Origin: Streptomyces sp. NBC_00414
GTDB taxonomy: Bacteria; Actinomycetota; Actinomycetes; Streptomycetales; Streptomycetaceae
Assembly: GCF_036038375.1 (NCBI RefSeq)
Contig: NZ_CP107935.1
Span: forward strand, 7,378,001 to 7,442,000
Direction: 5' to 3'
DNA: 64,000 bases
Positions within the stretch are counted from its first letter, which is position 1; every line of letters starts with the position of its first letter. Shown in pieces: positions 15,141-26,059 of this stretch. The position numbers were made by a program, and so were the translations under genes. The notes below the pieces were generated by a model that saw nothing but the letters and a program-made list of their open reading frames with translations, did no database searches and had not been told where the DNA came from.

Positions 15141-16969
15141 ACCAGCAGGTCCCGTACGACGTCGGTGCCGCGCAGGGTCAGCACCGACTCGGGGTGGAAC
15201 TGGACCCCGGCGAAGCCCGGCCCGCGCAGCGCGTGCACCTCGCCCGCCCGGCCGCGGGAGACCTCGACGCCATGGGCCGCCAGCTCCAGCGCGGCCTCGT
15301 CGTCGCAGCGCGCCACGAAGCTGTTGTAGAAGCCGACGGTCTCCGTCCGCCCGAACAGGTCGATGTCGCTCTGGGCGCCCTGGTACGGGATCTCCTTGCG
15401 CACGGTCTCCAGGCCCAGCTCGGCCGCGATCAGCTCGTGGCCGAGGCAGACGCCCAGGACGCCGTACCGGTGCCCGCGCAGCACCTCAGCGGTGAGGCCG
15501 CGCAGAAAGGCCATCTTCGGGTCCGTCATGTCGGACGGGTCGCCCGGGCCGGGGCCCAGCACCAGCGGGCCCTCGTGCGCGAGGACGGCCTCCCGCAGCC
15601 CCGCCTCGTCGTACCGCCGCACGGTCACGGCGAGACCGGACGAGCGCAGCAGATGCGCGAGCATCGCCGTGAAGGTGTCCTCCCCGTCCACGACCAGCGT
15701 GTGGCCCGCCAGATCGGTGGACGGCTCCTGCATCCGCAGCCAGAACGGCGCCAGCGAGGCCCGCCGCCCGTCGAGCGCGGCCCGCACCCGCGGATCGTCC
15801 GCCAGGACCGCCCGCGCCTCGTTCCCGCCCGGCCGGCCGGGACGTACACCGAGGGCGGCCAGTACGCCCGCCACCTTCGCGTGCGTCTCCGCGACCTCGC
15901 TCGCCGGGTCCGACCCGCGGACGAGCGTCGCGCCCACCGGCACCCGCAGCCGTCCGCCGCCGTCGATGTCGGCGGTCCGGATGAGAATGGGGGAGTCGAG
16001 GGTCTGGGCGCCGCCCGAGTCGCGCCCGACGAGGGCGAGGGCCCCCGCGTAGTAGCCGCGCCCGCCGACCTCGTGCCGCTCGATCACCCGGCACGCGTTC
16101 TGCACCGGCGACCCGGTGACGGTCGCGGCGAACATGGTCTCCTTCAGCACCTCGCGCACGTCCAGCGACGACCTGCCCCGCAGCTCGTACTCGGTGTGCG
16201 CGAGATGCGCCATCTCCTTGAGCCGCGGCCCGATCACGACCCCGCCCATGTCGCCGACCGCGCACATCATCTTGAGCTCCTCGTCGACGACCATCGAGAG
16301 CTCCTCGATCTCCTTGCCGTCGGCCAGGAACTCCAGCAGGTCCTCCGGCGTCGGCCCCGCGGCGGGGTAGCGGTACGTCCCGCTGATCGGGTTCATCACG
16401 ACGGTCCCGCCGGACATCCGCACATGCACCTCGGGGCTCGCCCCGACCAGCGTCCGCTCTCCCGTGTGCACGACGAACGTCCAGTACGCGCCCCGCTCAC
16501 CCACCAGCAGCCGCCGGAAGAGCGCCAGCGCGTCGGCCCGGCCGAACCCGGGGATCTCACCCTCGTACGTCCGCCGGATGACGAAGTTCGCGCCCTCGCC
16601 CCGTCCGATCTCCTCGCGCAGCACCCGCCCGACGATCTCCGCGTACTCCTCGTCCGCGACGTCGAAGCCGCCGTCCTCGACCCGCACGTCGTGCGCGGGC
16701 AGCTCCGCGAGGACCTGCCCCAGGGAGAACTCGTACGACTCCTCCGGCGTGAGCACCGACAGGGGCGTGCCGTCGTCGTGGACGTCGAAGCCGCGTTCGC
16801 GGATCTGGCGGTACGGGACCAGGGCGAGGCCCTCGGGGATGTCGGCCAGCCGCTCGTGCTCGGTGACGGGGCCGAGCAGCAGCTCGACGGTGTCGTGATC
16901 GTGGCCCGGCGTGCGGCGGCGCAGCAGGGCGAACGGGCGGGGATCGTCCAGCAGATCGAGCAGGTTCAT
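15083..16969 (-). CDS. trpE: Fused anthranilate synthase TrpE-TrpG (component I plus glutamine amidotransferase)
   Basis: 628 residues. Residues 1 to about 425 are the chorismate-binding synthase part, with VMNPISGTYRYP, DEELKMMCAVGDMGG, MFAATVTGSPVQ and GYYAGALALVG. From about 435 a class I glutamine amidotransferase follows, with LGPGPGDPSDM, nucleophile Cys in GVCLGHE, and VQFHPESVLT supplying the His/Glu of the triad. It converts chorismate and glutamine to anthranilate, the first step of tryptophan synthesis; the fused order resembles PhzE and Streptomyces TrpE(G). The Trp-rich leader peptide and attenuator immediately upstream tie it to tryptophan supply rather than a secondary pathway. 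ATG 16969 is chosen at the conserved N-terminus. It is divergent from the DAHP synthase gene. Confidence 0.92.
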   Translation of the reverse strand: MNLLDLLDDPRPFALLRRRTPGHDHDTVELLLGPVTEHERLADIPEGLALVPYRQIRERGFDVHDDGTPLSVLTPEESYEFSLGQVLAELPAHDVRVEDGGFDVADEEYAEIVGRVLREEIGRGEGANFVIRRTYEGEIPGFGRADALALFRRLLVGERGAYWTFVVHTGERTLVGASPEVHVRMSGGTVVMNPISGTYRYPAAGPTPEDLLEFLADGKEIEELSMVVDEELKMMCAVGDMGGVVIGPRLKEMAHLAHTEYELRGRSSLDVREVLKETMFAATVTGSPVQNACRVIERHEVGGRGYYAGALALVGRDSGGAQTLDSPILIRTADIDGGGRLRVPVGATLVRGSDPASEVAETHAKVAGVLAALGVRPGRPGGNEARAVLADDPRVRAALDGRRASLAPFWLRMQEPSTDLAGHTLVVDGEDTFTAMLAHLLRSSGLAVTVRRYDEAGLREAVLAHEGPLVLGPGPGDPSDMTDPKMAFLRGLTAEVLRGHRYGVLGVCLGHELIAAELGLETVRKEIPYQGAQSDIDLFGRTETVGFYNSFVARCDDEAALELAAHGVEVSRGRAGEVHALRGPGFAGVQFHPESVLTLRGTDVVRDLLVQVRAGAGTSTFSERRPAR

Positions 16970-17050
16970 GGGTCCGGGTTCCTTCTCGGCGTCCCCGTGG
17001 AGACTCGGCGTCTCTGCGGGGAGAGGTGGAGAGGAACGGTCCCGGTCGCG

Positions 17051-17084
17051 AAAACACCGAAGGCCGCCCCTCGGGCGGCCTTCG
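17051..17084 (-). terminator. trp attenuator terminator hairpin
   Basis: On the minus strand a 12-base perfect stem (CGAAGGCCGCCC with its complement, three-base loop) is followed by GGTGTTTT. It lies 22 bases after the leader-peptide stop codon and about 80 bases before trpE. Together with the Trp-codon leader this is a classical transcription attenuator. Confidence 0.88.
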
Positions 17085-17105
17085 CGAAGTCTTGCGTACG
17101 CGCAG

Positions 17106-18684
<1,579 letters not shown>

Positions 18685-18735
18685 TAGATCAGCAGCCGTT
18701 TCGGCTGTTACCGGCGCGTGTACGGCACGCGTATT

Positions 18736-18765
18736 GGGGCGCGGATCACATACGATCCGCGCCCC
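18736..18765 (+). terminator. Terminator after DAHP synthase
   Basis: GGGGCGCGGATC (18736-18747) and its perfect complement (18754-18765) enclose a six-base loop; a TTTT run follows 9 bases later. It separates aroH from the iron-regulated gene. Confidence 0.8.
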
Positions 18766-18800
18766 ATCGCACTTTTGCGGCTCAGACTCGGCGGGTAAGG

Positions 18801-18819
18801 TTAGGTTAGCCTCACCGAT
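18801..18819 (+). promoter_or_regulatory. Iron box (DmdR/IdeR-type operator)
   Basis: TTAGGTTAGCCTCACCGAT matches 17 of 19 positions of the actinobacterial iron-box consensus, from memory TTAGGTTAGGCTCACCTAA. It is 47 bases upstream of the bacterioferritin-associated ferredoxin gene, so that gene should be repressed by DmdR when iron is plentiful. Confidence 0.85.
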
Positions 18820-18865
18820 CTTCGGGACGGCACGACCTACGAATCCCGTCGGGAGGTGGAACCGC

Positions 18866-19123
18866 GTGTTCGTCTGCAACTGCTTCGGAGTGACCGAGGC
18901 ACAGGTGAAGAAGCACGCGGCGGACGGTGCCTGCACCCCCCGGCAGATCGCGTCCGCCTGCAAGGCGGGCACCGACTGCGGATCCTGCGTCCGGCGCATT
19001 CAGGCGCTGCTGGGCCGGGGCGCCCTTCCCGCCCGCGAAGCGGCGGGCCAGGACATCCCCGCACTGGCGGAAACGGGAGCCCGAGCGGGACGCCGGGAAG
19101 AACGGCTGGACGAGGCCGCCTAG
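18866..19123 (+). CDS. bfd: Bacterioferritin-associated ferredoxin-like [2Fe-2S] protein
   Basis: 85 residues. CNCFGVTE at the N-terminus and CGSCVRRIQ near residue 36 give the CxC and CxxC cysteines of the Bfd [2Fe-2S] fold, and GTDCGSC is typical. In other bacteria Bfd reduces the ferric core of bacterioferritin to release iron. A poorly conserved Ala/Arg/Glu tail of 35 residues follows. GTG 18866 has GGGAGG nine bases upstream. The iron box upstream and the bacterioferritin gene immediately downstream in convergent orientation both support the role: it should be induced when iron is low. Confidence 0.88.
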   Translation: MFVCNCFGVTEAQVKKHAADGACTPRQIASACKAGTDCGSCVRRIQALLGRGALPAREAAGQDIPALAETGARAGRREERLDEAA

Positions 19124-19184
19124 TCCGGCCGGCCCCGGCTCTCCGGTCCGGCCCGCCCTGCGGCTGCCGCCTTCGGGTGCGGCC

Positions 19185-19664
19185 CTAGCTCTCCGGCTGC
19201 TCGATGAGCTGCGCGATGTAGAGCGCCTCGCCGAGCTTCTCCACCAGCTCAAGCTGGGTGTCCAGATAGTCGATGTGGTGCTCCTCGTCGGCGAGGATCG
19301 ACTCGAAGATGTTCGCGGACGTGACATCGCCCTTGGCCCGCATCACGTCGATACCGCGCCTGAGCCGGTCGATCGCCTCGACCTCGACCTGGCGGTCCGC
19401 CTGGAACATCTCGGTGACCGTCTGTCCGACCCGGACGTGGAAGAGCCGCTGGTAGTTCGGCAGGCCGTCCAGGAAAAGGATGCGGTCGGTGAGCAGCTCC
19501 GCGTGCTTCATCTCGTCGAACGACTCGGAGCGCGTGTACTTCGCGAGCTTCGTCCAGCCGAAATTCTCCTGCATCTTCGCGTGCAGGAAGTACTGGTTGA
19601 TCGCGGTGAGCTCGGCGGTCAGCTGCTCGTTGAGGAATTCGAGAACCTCGGGGTCGCCCTGCAT
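19185..19664 (-). CDS. bfr: Bacterioferritin
   Basis: 159 residues, standard length. All ferroxidase ligands are in the canonical positions Glu18, Glu51, His54, Glu94, Glu127 and His130, and the haem ligand Met52 is present. It forms a 24-subunit shell that oxidises and stores iron. ATG 19664 has GGAAGGA upstream; a longer in-frame version adds 18 unconserved residues. It converges on bfd. I see no good iron box in front of it; the divergent region has AT-rich direct repeats of GTAAGT and GCTTAGT around 19738-19772. Confidence 0.95.
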   Translation of the reverse strand: MQGDPEVLEFLNEQLTAELTAINQYFLHAKMQENFGWTKLAKYTRSESFDEMKHAELLTDRILFLDGLPNYQRLFHVRVGQTVTEMFQADRQVEVEAIDRLRRGIDVMRAKGDVTSANIFESILADEEHHIDYLDTQLELVEKLGEALYIAQLIEQPES

Positions 19665-19847
19665 CGCAGAGGCTCCTTCCATGCGGGGGAACTGGCGGGT
19701 TGCGCCGCATGATTGCACCGGTGTTGAAGATCGTCCAGTAAGTGCATGCTTAGTAAGTAAGTACAGGCTTAGTCCGACTTGTCGCAGTTGACCGGAGGGG
19801 TACGGACCTGGTCATGTCCACCTTCCCCGGTCTGTCAGGATGGAGTC

Positions 19848-20480
19848 ATGGGTCAGCCGGTGGGTCGTGAATCTGGAGAAGCAGGGCAGTCGGAGCTTCC
19901 GCCGGGGCAGCGACTGCAGCGGGGCTGGCCGGTCACGCACTACGGACCCGTACCGAAGTTCCGCCCCGAGCGCTGGGAGTTCAGGATCTTCGGGGCCACC
20001 GCCGACAGTGAGAAGCACTGCTGGACCCACGACGAGTTCACCGCCCTGCCCTACGCGACGGTCGAGGCCGATCTGCACTGCGTCACGAAGTTCAGCATGA
20101 TCGGCGCGGAGTGGGGCGGCGTGCCGGCCCGGACGATCCTGGAGATCGCCCCGCCCGCACCGGCCGTCACCCATGTCATGGTCTGGGCGGAGTACGGCTT
20201 CAGTTCGAATCTGCGCCTCGACGACTTCGCGTCCGAGCGCTCGATTTTCGCCACCCACAAGGACGGCGAACTGCTCACCGCGGAGCACGGCTTCCCGCTG
20301 CGTCTGGTCGTGCCGCATCTGTACGCCTGGAAGGGCCCCAAATGGGTTCGCGGTGTGGAGTACATGACCGCCGACCGCCGCGGCTTCTGGGAGGAGCGCG
20401 GCTATCACAACATCGGCGACCCCTGGCGTGAGCAGCGCTACTCCTACCAGGAGGAGCCCGGGGACGGCCCCGAGCTCTGA
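19848..20480 (+). CDS. Sulfite-oxidase-like molybdopterin-binding oxidoreductase
   Basis: 210 residues, a single oxidoreductase molybdopterin-binding domain without the dimerisation domain of true sulfite oxidase. Cys78 in EADLHCVTKFS is the expected molybdenum ligand; PRLV-type residues LRLVVPHLYAWKGPKW bind the pterin, and the C-terminal GFWEERGYHNIGDPW block is typical of this short subfamily. No signal peptide is seen, so it is probably cytosolic, unlike MsrP/YedY. Substrate unknown. ATG 19848 has GGAG seven bases upstream. It is divergent from bfr and has no molybdenum-cofactor genes nearby. Confidence 0.82.
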   Translation: MGQPVGRESGEAGQSELPPGQRLQRGWPVTHYGPVPKFRPERWEFRIFGATADSEKHCWTHDEFTALPYATVEADLHCVTKFSMIGAEWGGVPARTILEIAPPAPAVTHVMVWAEYGFSSNLRLDDFASERSIFATHKDGELLTAEHGFPLRLVVPHLYAWKGPKWVRGVEYMTADRRGFWEERGYHNIGDPWREQRYSYQEEPGDGPEL

Positions 20481-20491
20481 TCCGGGCCGCC

Positions 20492-21361
20492 TCAGCCGTC
20501 CCTGAGCTTCTTCAGCCGTTCCACGTCCGCCGCGTGCCCCTCCTTGCCGCCGGGCGTCTCGATGACCAGCGGTACGCCCTCGGTGGCGGGGTGGGTCATC
20601 AGGGCACGGAACGGGTCCTCGCCGATGTGGCCGGCGCCGATGTTCTCGTGACGGTCCTTGTGGGCGCCCGCCACGTCCTTGGAGTCGTTGGCGTGGATGA
20701 GCTTCAGGCGGCCCTCGCCGACCGTGTCCACCAGCAGATCGAGGGTCTGGTGCATCCCGCTGGGCCCGGTGAGGTCGTGGCCCGCGGCGAAGATGTGGCA
20801 CGTGTCCAGGCAGACGCCCAGCTTCGGATGGGCGTCGAGCGCCTCGAAGTACGGTCCGAAGTCCCAGGTCCGCGAGCAGAGCGAGGAGCCCTGGCCGGCG
20901 GTCGACTCCAGCAGCAGGAACGGGTCGTCGTCGTGGGTCAGCTCGTCGAGCAGCGGCAGCAGGTACTCGCGCACCTGCCGCAGCGCCACCGAGCGCTCCC
21001 GGCCGCCGGTCGCCGAGCCCGTGTGCACGACCACGCCCAGCGCCCCGATCGCCCGCCCCCGGCGCAGTGAGTGCCGCAGCGACTCCACCGACTTCTCCAC
21101 GGTCGCCTCGGTGTGCGAGCCGAAGTTGATCAGGTAGGGCGCGTGGACGTACGCGGGGATGGACTCCGCGGCGCAGGCGGCGCGGAAGGCCTCGTCCTGG
21201 GCCGGGTTCCCGGGCGGTGTCGCCCAGCCGCGCGGGTTGGCGACGAAGACCTGGACGGTCTCGGCGGCCAGCTCGCGCGCGTACGAGAGGCCTACGGAGG
21301 CGAGGCCTCCGGCGACGGGGACATGGCTGCCGACGGGGTTGCGGGACTGCTGGATGCTCAC
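20492..21361 (-). CDS. nfo: Endonuclease IV (deoxyribonuclease IV)
   Basis: 289 residues of the AP-endonuclease family 2 TIM barrel. Zinc-binding blocks are present: YVHAPYLINFGS, VVVHTGS, LLLESTAGQG, VCLDTCHIFAAGHD, LIHANDSKD and HENIGAGHIG. It nicks DNA 5' to abasic sites in base excision repair. GTG 21361 begins VSIQQSRNPVGSHVPVAGGL, in the usual N-terminal position. It converges on the sulfite-oxidase-like gene with an 11-base gap. Confidence 0.92.
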   Translation of the reverse strand: MSIQQSRNPVGSHVPVAGGLASVGLSYARELAAETVQVFVANPRGWATPPGNPAQDEAFRAACAAESIPAYVHAPYLINFGSHTEATVEKSVESLRHSLRRGRAIGALGVVVHTGSATGGRERSVALRQVREYLLPLLDELTHDDDPFLLLESTAGQGSSLCSRTWDFGPYFEALDAHPKLGVCLDTCHIFAAGHDLTGPSGMHQTLDLLVDTVGEGRLKLIHANDSKDVAGAHKDRHENIGAGHIGEDPFRALMTHPATEGVPLVIETPGGKEGHAADVERLKKLRDG

Positions 21362-21537
21362 CCGCCAAGGGTGTCACGCGGCCCCGGACGCCCGGTCGGC
21401 GGCCATGTCCTGACGCGCCTCGCCTGACGTGCCCACCTGACGCGCCTTGCCTGACGCGCTTCGGCTCATGCGCCTCGCCTCGGCCGCCTCGCTCCGGACG
21501 CCCGGGGCCGGGCGCCCTGGCCCGGGGCGTCCGGCTT

Positions 21538-23466
21538 TCAGCCGACCTTGATGGTGATCCTCGATCCCTTGGGCGCCGTCTCGCCGCCCTCCGTCGACTG
21601 GCTCTTGACCGTGTCGCCGCCGAAGAGGTCGAGCAGGTCCCGGTCCACATCGACCTCGAAGCCGGCCGCCTCCAGCTCCTCCCGCGCGTCGTCCTCGTTG
21701 TCGCCCACGACGTCCGGGACCTCGACCAGCGGCGGGCCCTTGGACACGGTCAGCTTGATGGTGGCACCCCGCGCCACATCCTTGTCGGCGCCGGGCGACT
21801 GCCTGGCCACCTGGCCGGCCTCGTAGTCGGAGGTGATCCGCCCGGGGACGACCTCGACCGTCAGACCCGCGTCCTCCAGCTCCTGCCTGGCGTCGTCCAC
21901 GTCGTCGCCGAGCACGTCGGGCACCTCCACCGGGCTGCCCTTGCTGACGACGAGCGCGATCGCCGAACCGCCGCGGCGCTCGGTGCCCGCCTCCGGCTTC
22001 GTGCTGATCACATAGCCCACGGTGACGTCTTCACTGAAGGACTCGGTGACCATGCCCGCCGCGAGCCCCTCCTTCTTCAGCCGATCCTTGGCCTTGTCGA
22101 GCTTGAAGCCCGTGAGGTCCGGAACGCGCACGGTGTTCGGGCCCTTGGAGATGGTCAGGGTCACGGAGCCGTTGTCGCGGATCCGGGTGGTGGGCTTCGG
22201 GTCGGTGCTGATGACCCGGCCGAGCTTGACCGTGTCGCTGTACGCCTTGGTCGTGCGCACGTCGAGCCCGGCGGCCTCTATGTTCTTCCTGGCCTGCGCC
22301 TCCGTCTTGTCAAGGACGGCAGGGACCTCGGTGAACTGGCCGGAGTTGATGTACCAGACCCCCGCGCCGAGGCCGAGGACCAGCAGTACCGCGGCGACGA
22401 TCGCGAGGACGCCCCGGCGAGGTGTCATGGTGCGCCCGCGCCGCGGGGGCTCGGGCGGCGGGGACGGCAGGAAGCTGGTGCGGTTCAGCTCCGCGTCGTC
22501 CTCGTTCACCGGGGGCAGCCGGGGCACCGAGAGCGAGCGCGGGATCACGCTCGTACGGTTGTCGGCGCCGCCCGGGCGGTCCGTGGCGACGGCCCCCGGG
22601 GGCACGGCGTCCAGCTGGTCGTCGCTCAGGGCGGCGCGCGCGTCCAGGGTCTGTGCGAGCAGCGCCACCGCGTCGTACGGGCGGACGCCGGGGTTGCGCG
22701 CGGTCGCCGAGGTGACCAGCTCGTCGAGTTCGTAGGCCAGGCCGGGCACCAGTGCCGACGCCGGGGGCACGTCCTCGTGGAGGTGCTTGTAGAGCACCGC
22801 GGCGGGTGAGCCGCCCGAGTGCGGCCGGTCGCCGGTGAGCATCTCGAAGAGGAGGATGCCGCACGCGTACACGTCCACGCGGGGGTCGGCCGTGCCGTGT
22901 TCTATCTGCTCCGGCGCGAGATACGACACCGTGCCCAGGATGGCCCCCGTGGTGTGGGTGACCGTGTCCACGGCTCGTACGAGGCCGAAGTCCGCCACCT
23001 TCACCCGGCCGTCGTCCCCTATCAGGACGTTCTCCGGCTTCATGTCGCGGTGCACGAACCCGGCGCGGTGCGCGGCGCCGAGCGCGGCGAGCACCGGCTC
23101 CAGGATGTCCAGCGCGGCCCGCGGCTGGAGCGCCCCGCGCTCACGCAGTACGTCGCGAAGGGTGCATCCGGCCACGTACTCCATCGCCAGATAGACGTAG
23201 GGGCCGTCGGTGCCCTGGTCGAAGACCTGCACCACGTTCGGATGGGCGAGCCTGGCCACCGACTTGGCCTCGCGGATGAAACGGTCGACGAACGAGGCGT
23301 CGGCCGCCAGGGTCGGATGCATCACCTTGAGCGCGAGCACCCGGTCCAGGCGGGTGTCCACGGCCCGGTAGACCGTGGCCATCCCGCCGACCGCGATGCG
23401 TGCGTCGACGCGATACCGACCGTCGAGCACATGCCCGACCAAGGGGTCTTGAAGGGTCGTATCCAC
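21538..23466 (-). CDS. Membrane Ser/Thr protein kinase with four PASTA domains
   Basis: 642 residues. The kinase domain (about 10-275) has the glycine loop IAVGGMATVY, Lys47 (ALKVM), HRDMKPEN with Asp141, DFGLVRA and APEQ. A proline-rich juxtamembrane linker follows, then one transmembrane helix near 360-382 and four extracellular PASTA repeats to the C-terminus, each starting with a VPxV/L element. PASTA kinases bind peptidoglycan fragments and control growth and division. GTG 23466 starts just before the kinase fold; upstream sequence is unconserved. In M. tuberculosis PknL lies in the equivalent place, but PknL lacks these repeats. In S. coelicolor I believe this is PkaF (SCO2110), from memory. 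Confidence 0.93.
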   Translation of the reverse strand: MDTTLQDPLVGHVLDGRYRVDARIAVGGMATVYRAVDTRLDRVLALKVMHPTLAADASFVDRFIREAKSVARLAHPNVVQVFDQGTDGPYVYLAMEYVAGCTLRDVLRERGALQPRAALDILEPVLAALGAAHRAGFVHRDMKPENVLIGDDGRVKVADFGLVRAVDTVTHTTGAILGTVSYLAPEQIEHGTADPRVDVYACGILLFEMLTGDRPHSGGSPAAVLYKHLHEDVPPASALVPGLAYELDELVTSATARNPGVRPYDAVALLAQTLDARAALSDDQLDAVPPGAVATDRPGGADNRTSVIPRSLSVPRLPPVNEDDAELNRTSFLPSPPPEPPRRGRTMTPRRGVLAIVAAVLLVLGLGAGVWYINSGQFTEVPAVLDKTEAQARKNIEAAGLDVRTTKAYSDTVKLGRVISTDPKPTTRIRDNGSVTLTISKGPNTVRVPDLTGFKLDKAKDRLKKEGLAAGMVTESFSEDVTVGYVISTKPEAGTERRGGSAIALVVSKGSPVEVPDVLGDDVDDARQELEDAGLTVEVVPGRITSDYEAGQVARQSPGADKDVARGATIKLTVSKGPPLVEVPDVVGDNEDDAREELEAAGFEVDVDRDLLDLFGGDTVKSQSTEGGETAPKGSRITIKVG

Positions 23467-23650
23467 GCAGGTGAGTGTACGAGCCGCCACTGACGGAGCC
23501 GCCCGTGCGGGCGATACCGGGGCGGTACTGAAGCCGAGCTGTGACGGACCTCGCACGCCGACCGGCACGGTACGGCGAACGGATCCGGTGTGGATTCTGT
23601 ACGGATTCGGACACGCGTTCCGGCCAAAGGTCGGAAAGCGTGAGGAAGCT

Positions 23651-24448
<798 letters not shown>

Positions 24449-24655
24449 TCAGCCTCCTTGTACGGCGGTGAGCACTTCGACGCGGTCTCCCTCGCGCAGG
24501 AGGGTCCTGGGCCACTGCGCGCGCGGGACGACGGTCTCGTTGAGCGCGGCGGCGACACCGGAGGGGGCCGCGCAGAGGGCGGCCACGAGGGCGTCGAGGG
24601 CGGTGTCGGCGGCGAACTGCCGCCGCTCCCCGTTGACGAGGACGGTCACGCTCAT
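24449..24655 (-). CDS. thiS: Sulfur-carrier protein ThiS
   Basis: 68 residues with the ubiquitin-like fold: MSVTVLVNGE start, VPRAQWPRT, GDRVEVLTAVQGG end. The C-terminal Gly-Gly is adenylated and converted to a thiocarboxylate that supplies sulfur to ThiG. Its ATG overlaps the thiO stop codon by four bases, so the two are coupled. Confidence 0.95.
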   Translation of the reverse strand: MSVTVLVNGERRQFAADTALDALVAALCAAPSGVAAALNETVVPRAQWPRTLLREGDRVEVLTAVQGG

Positions 24656-25896
24656 GCGGGCTGCTCCGTGAGTGCGGCGGCGTCGAACCGCCCGGGGGTG
24701 AACGGACGGGCCTCGTCCGGGAGTTCACCGGTGGTCAGGGCATGCGCCAGGGCGTCGCCGGTGACCGGGGCGAGCAGCACGCCGTTGCGGTGGTGGCCGG
24801 TCGCCAGGAGCAGTCCGGGAAGCCCGGTCGGGCCGAGCAGGGGCGCGTTGTCGGGGGAGCCCGGGCGCAGTCCGGCGCGCGTCTCGGTGAGCGGCAGCTC
24901 GGTGATGCCGGGGACGAGTTCGTGGGCGTCCCGCAGCAGCTCGTACACGCCGCCCGCGGTCACCGTGGTGTCCCAGCCCAGCTCCTCGCTGGTCGCGCCG
25001 ACGACGAGCTCGCCGTTCTCGCGCGGCACCAGGTAGACGTGGCTGCCGCGGACGATGGCACGCACCGTCCGGCTCAGGAAGGGCGCGGTCCGCTCCGGCA
25101 CGGCGGGCATGGCCAGCCGCAGCACCTGCCCCTTCACGGGACGCACCGGCGGCAGTACGTGCTCGGGCACACCCGCGAGACGCCCGCTGAGGCTGCCGGC
25201 GGCGAGGACGACCTGCCCCGCGGACAGCTCGGTGCCGTCCGTCGTGACGACACCGGCGGCCCGGCCCCGCACGACGGTCAGCCGCTCGGCCCACGTCCGG
25301 TGGAAGACCACCCCGGCCCGCTCGCAGGCCGTCACCAGGGCCGCGGTGAGCCGCCGCGGATCGATCTGGTGGTCGCCGTCGACCCGCAGCCCGCCGCGCA
25401 CACCGGGCGCGAGCATCGGCTCCAGGCGGCGGCACTCGCGACCGCTCAGCCACTCCGACTCCAGGCCCGACCGGTGCTGCAGGGTGTGCAGTTCCCGCAG
25501 GTGGGCGCGGTCGTCGGCGTCGAGCGCGACGGTCAGCGTGCCGCACCGGCGGTAGCCGAGGTCCTCGCCGGTCGCCTCGGTCAGCTCCGCGACGAAGTCC
25601 GGATAGCGGCGCGCCGAGGCCAGGTTGAGGCCGAGCAGGGTCTCCTCGCCGTAGTGCAGCTCGGTGACGGCGGCCAGCATTCCGGCCGCGACCTGCGCGG
25701 CGCCGCCGCCGGGCTCCGGGTCCACCAGCGCGGTCGTGAACCCGCGCTGCGCGGCCCGCCAGGCGGTCACCAGTCCGATGATCCCGCCCCCGACGACCAG
25801 GACGTCGGCGGCCGGACCACCGGAGGCCGGACCACCGGAAGCCCGGCCGTCGACGGCCAGGACGTCGGATGAAGGTGCTTGCGGTGTACGCGACAT
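24652..25896 (-). CDS. thiO: Glycine oxidase ThiO
   Basis: 414 residues, FAD-dependent DAAO-family oxidase. The dinucleotide-binding motif VVGGGIIGL begins near residue 31 after a Pro/Gly-rich, repeat-like N-terminal extension (SGGPASGGPA). The C-terminal RPGSPDNAPLLG and ATGHHRNGVLLAP blocks are typical. It oxidises glycine to the dehydroglycine used by ThiG. It is the first gene of the operon, 17 bases downstream of a TPP riboswitch, so translation or transcription should fall when thiamine diphosphate is abundant. The 30-residue extension may be dispensable and an internal start at the Rossmann fold is conceivable, but ATG 25896 has the GGAGGGG site near the aptamer. Confidence 0.93.
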   Translation of the reverse strand: MSRTPQAPSSDVLAVDGRASGGPASGGPAADVLVVGGGIIGLVTAWRAAQRGFTTALVDPEPGGGAAQVAAGMLAAVTELHYGEETLLGLNLASARRYPDFVAELTEATGEDLGYRRCGTLTVALDADDRAHLRELHTLQHRSGLESEWLSGRECRRLEPMLAPGVRGGLRVDGDHQIDPRRLTAALVTACERAGVVFHRTWAERLTVVRGRAAGVVTTDGTELSAGQVVLAAGSLSGRLAGVPEHVLPPVRPVKGQVLRLAMPAVPERTAPFLSRTVRAIVRGSHVYLVPRENGELVVGATSEELGWDTTVTAGGVYELLRDAHELVPGITELPLTETRAGLRPGSPDNAPLLGPTGLPGLLLATGHHRNGVLLAPVTGDALAHALTTGELPDEARPFTPGRFDAAALTEQPA

Positions 25897-25912
25897 GGGC
25901 GTCCAGCCCCTC

Positions 25913-26003
25913 CCTTCGCCGGCATGACCCGGATCAGGTTCGTACGGTCGGAGGCCGTCCCAGCCTCCCTCTCAGCCCGGTACGTCCGGGCTCCCGCGAG
26001 TGC
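25913..26003 (-). promoter_or_regulatory. TPP (THI-box) riboswitch upstream of thiO
   Basis: On the minus strand the aptamer core elements are all present: CTGAGAGGGAGGC, then GAACCTGATCCGGGTCATG and closing GCCGGCGAAGGGAGG. The 5' CGCGGGAGCCCGG and 3' CCGGCGA strands can form P1/P2. The Shine-Dalgarno-like GAAGGGAGGGG runs straight on from the 3' edge, suggesting control of translation initiation of thiO. Confidence 0.95.
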
Positions 26004-26059
26004 TTTACGTTGGCCACCCTAGCTCTTCGCCCCGCACCTCAGTAAGGGAGCCTCACGGC

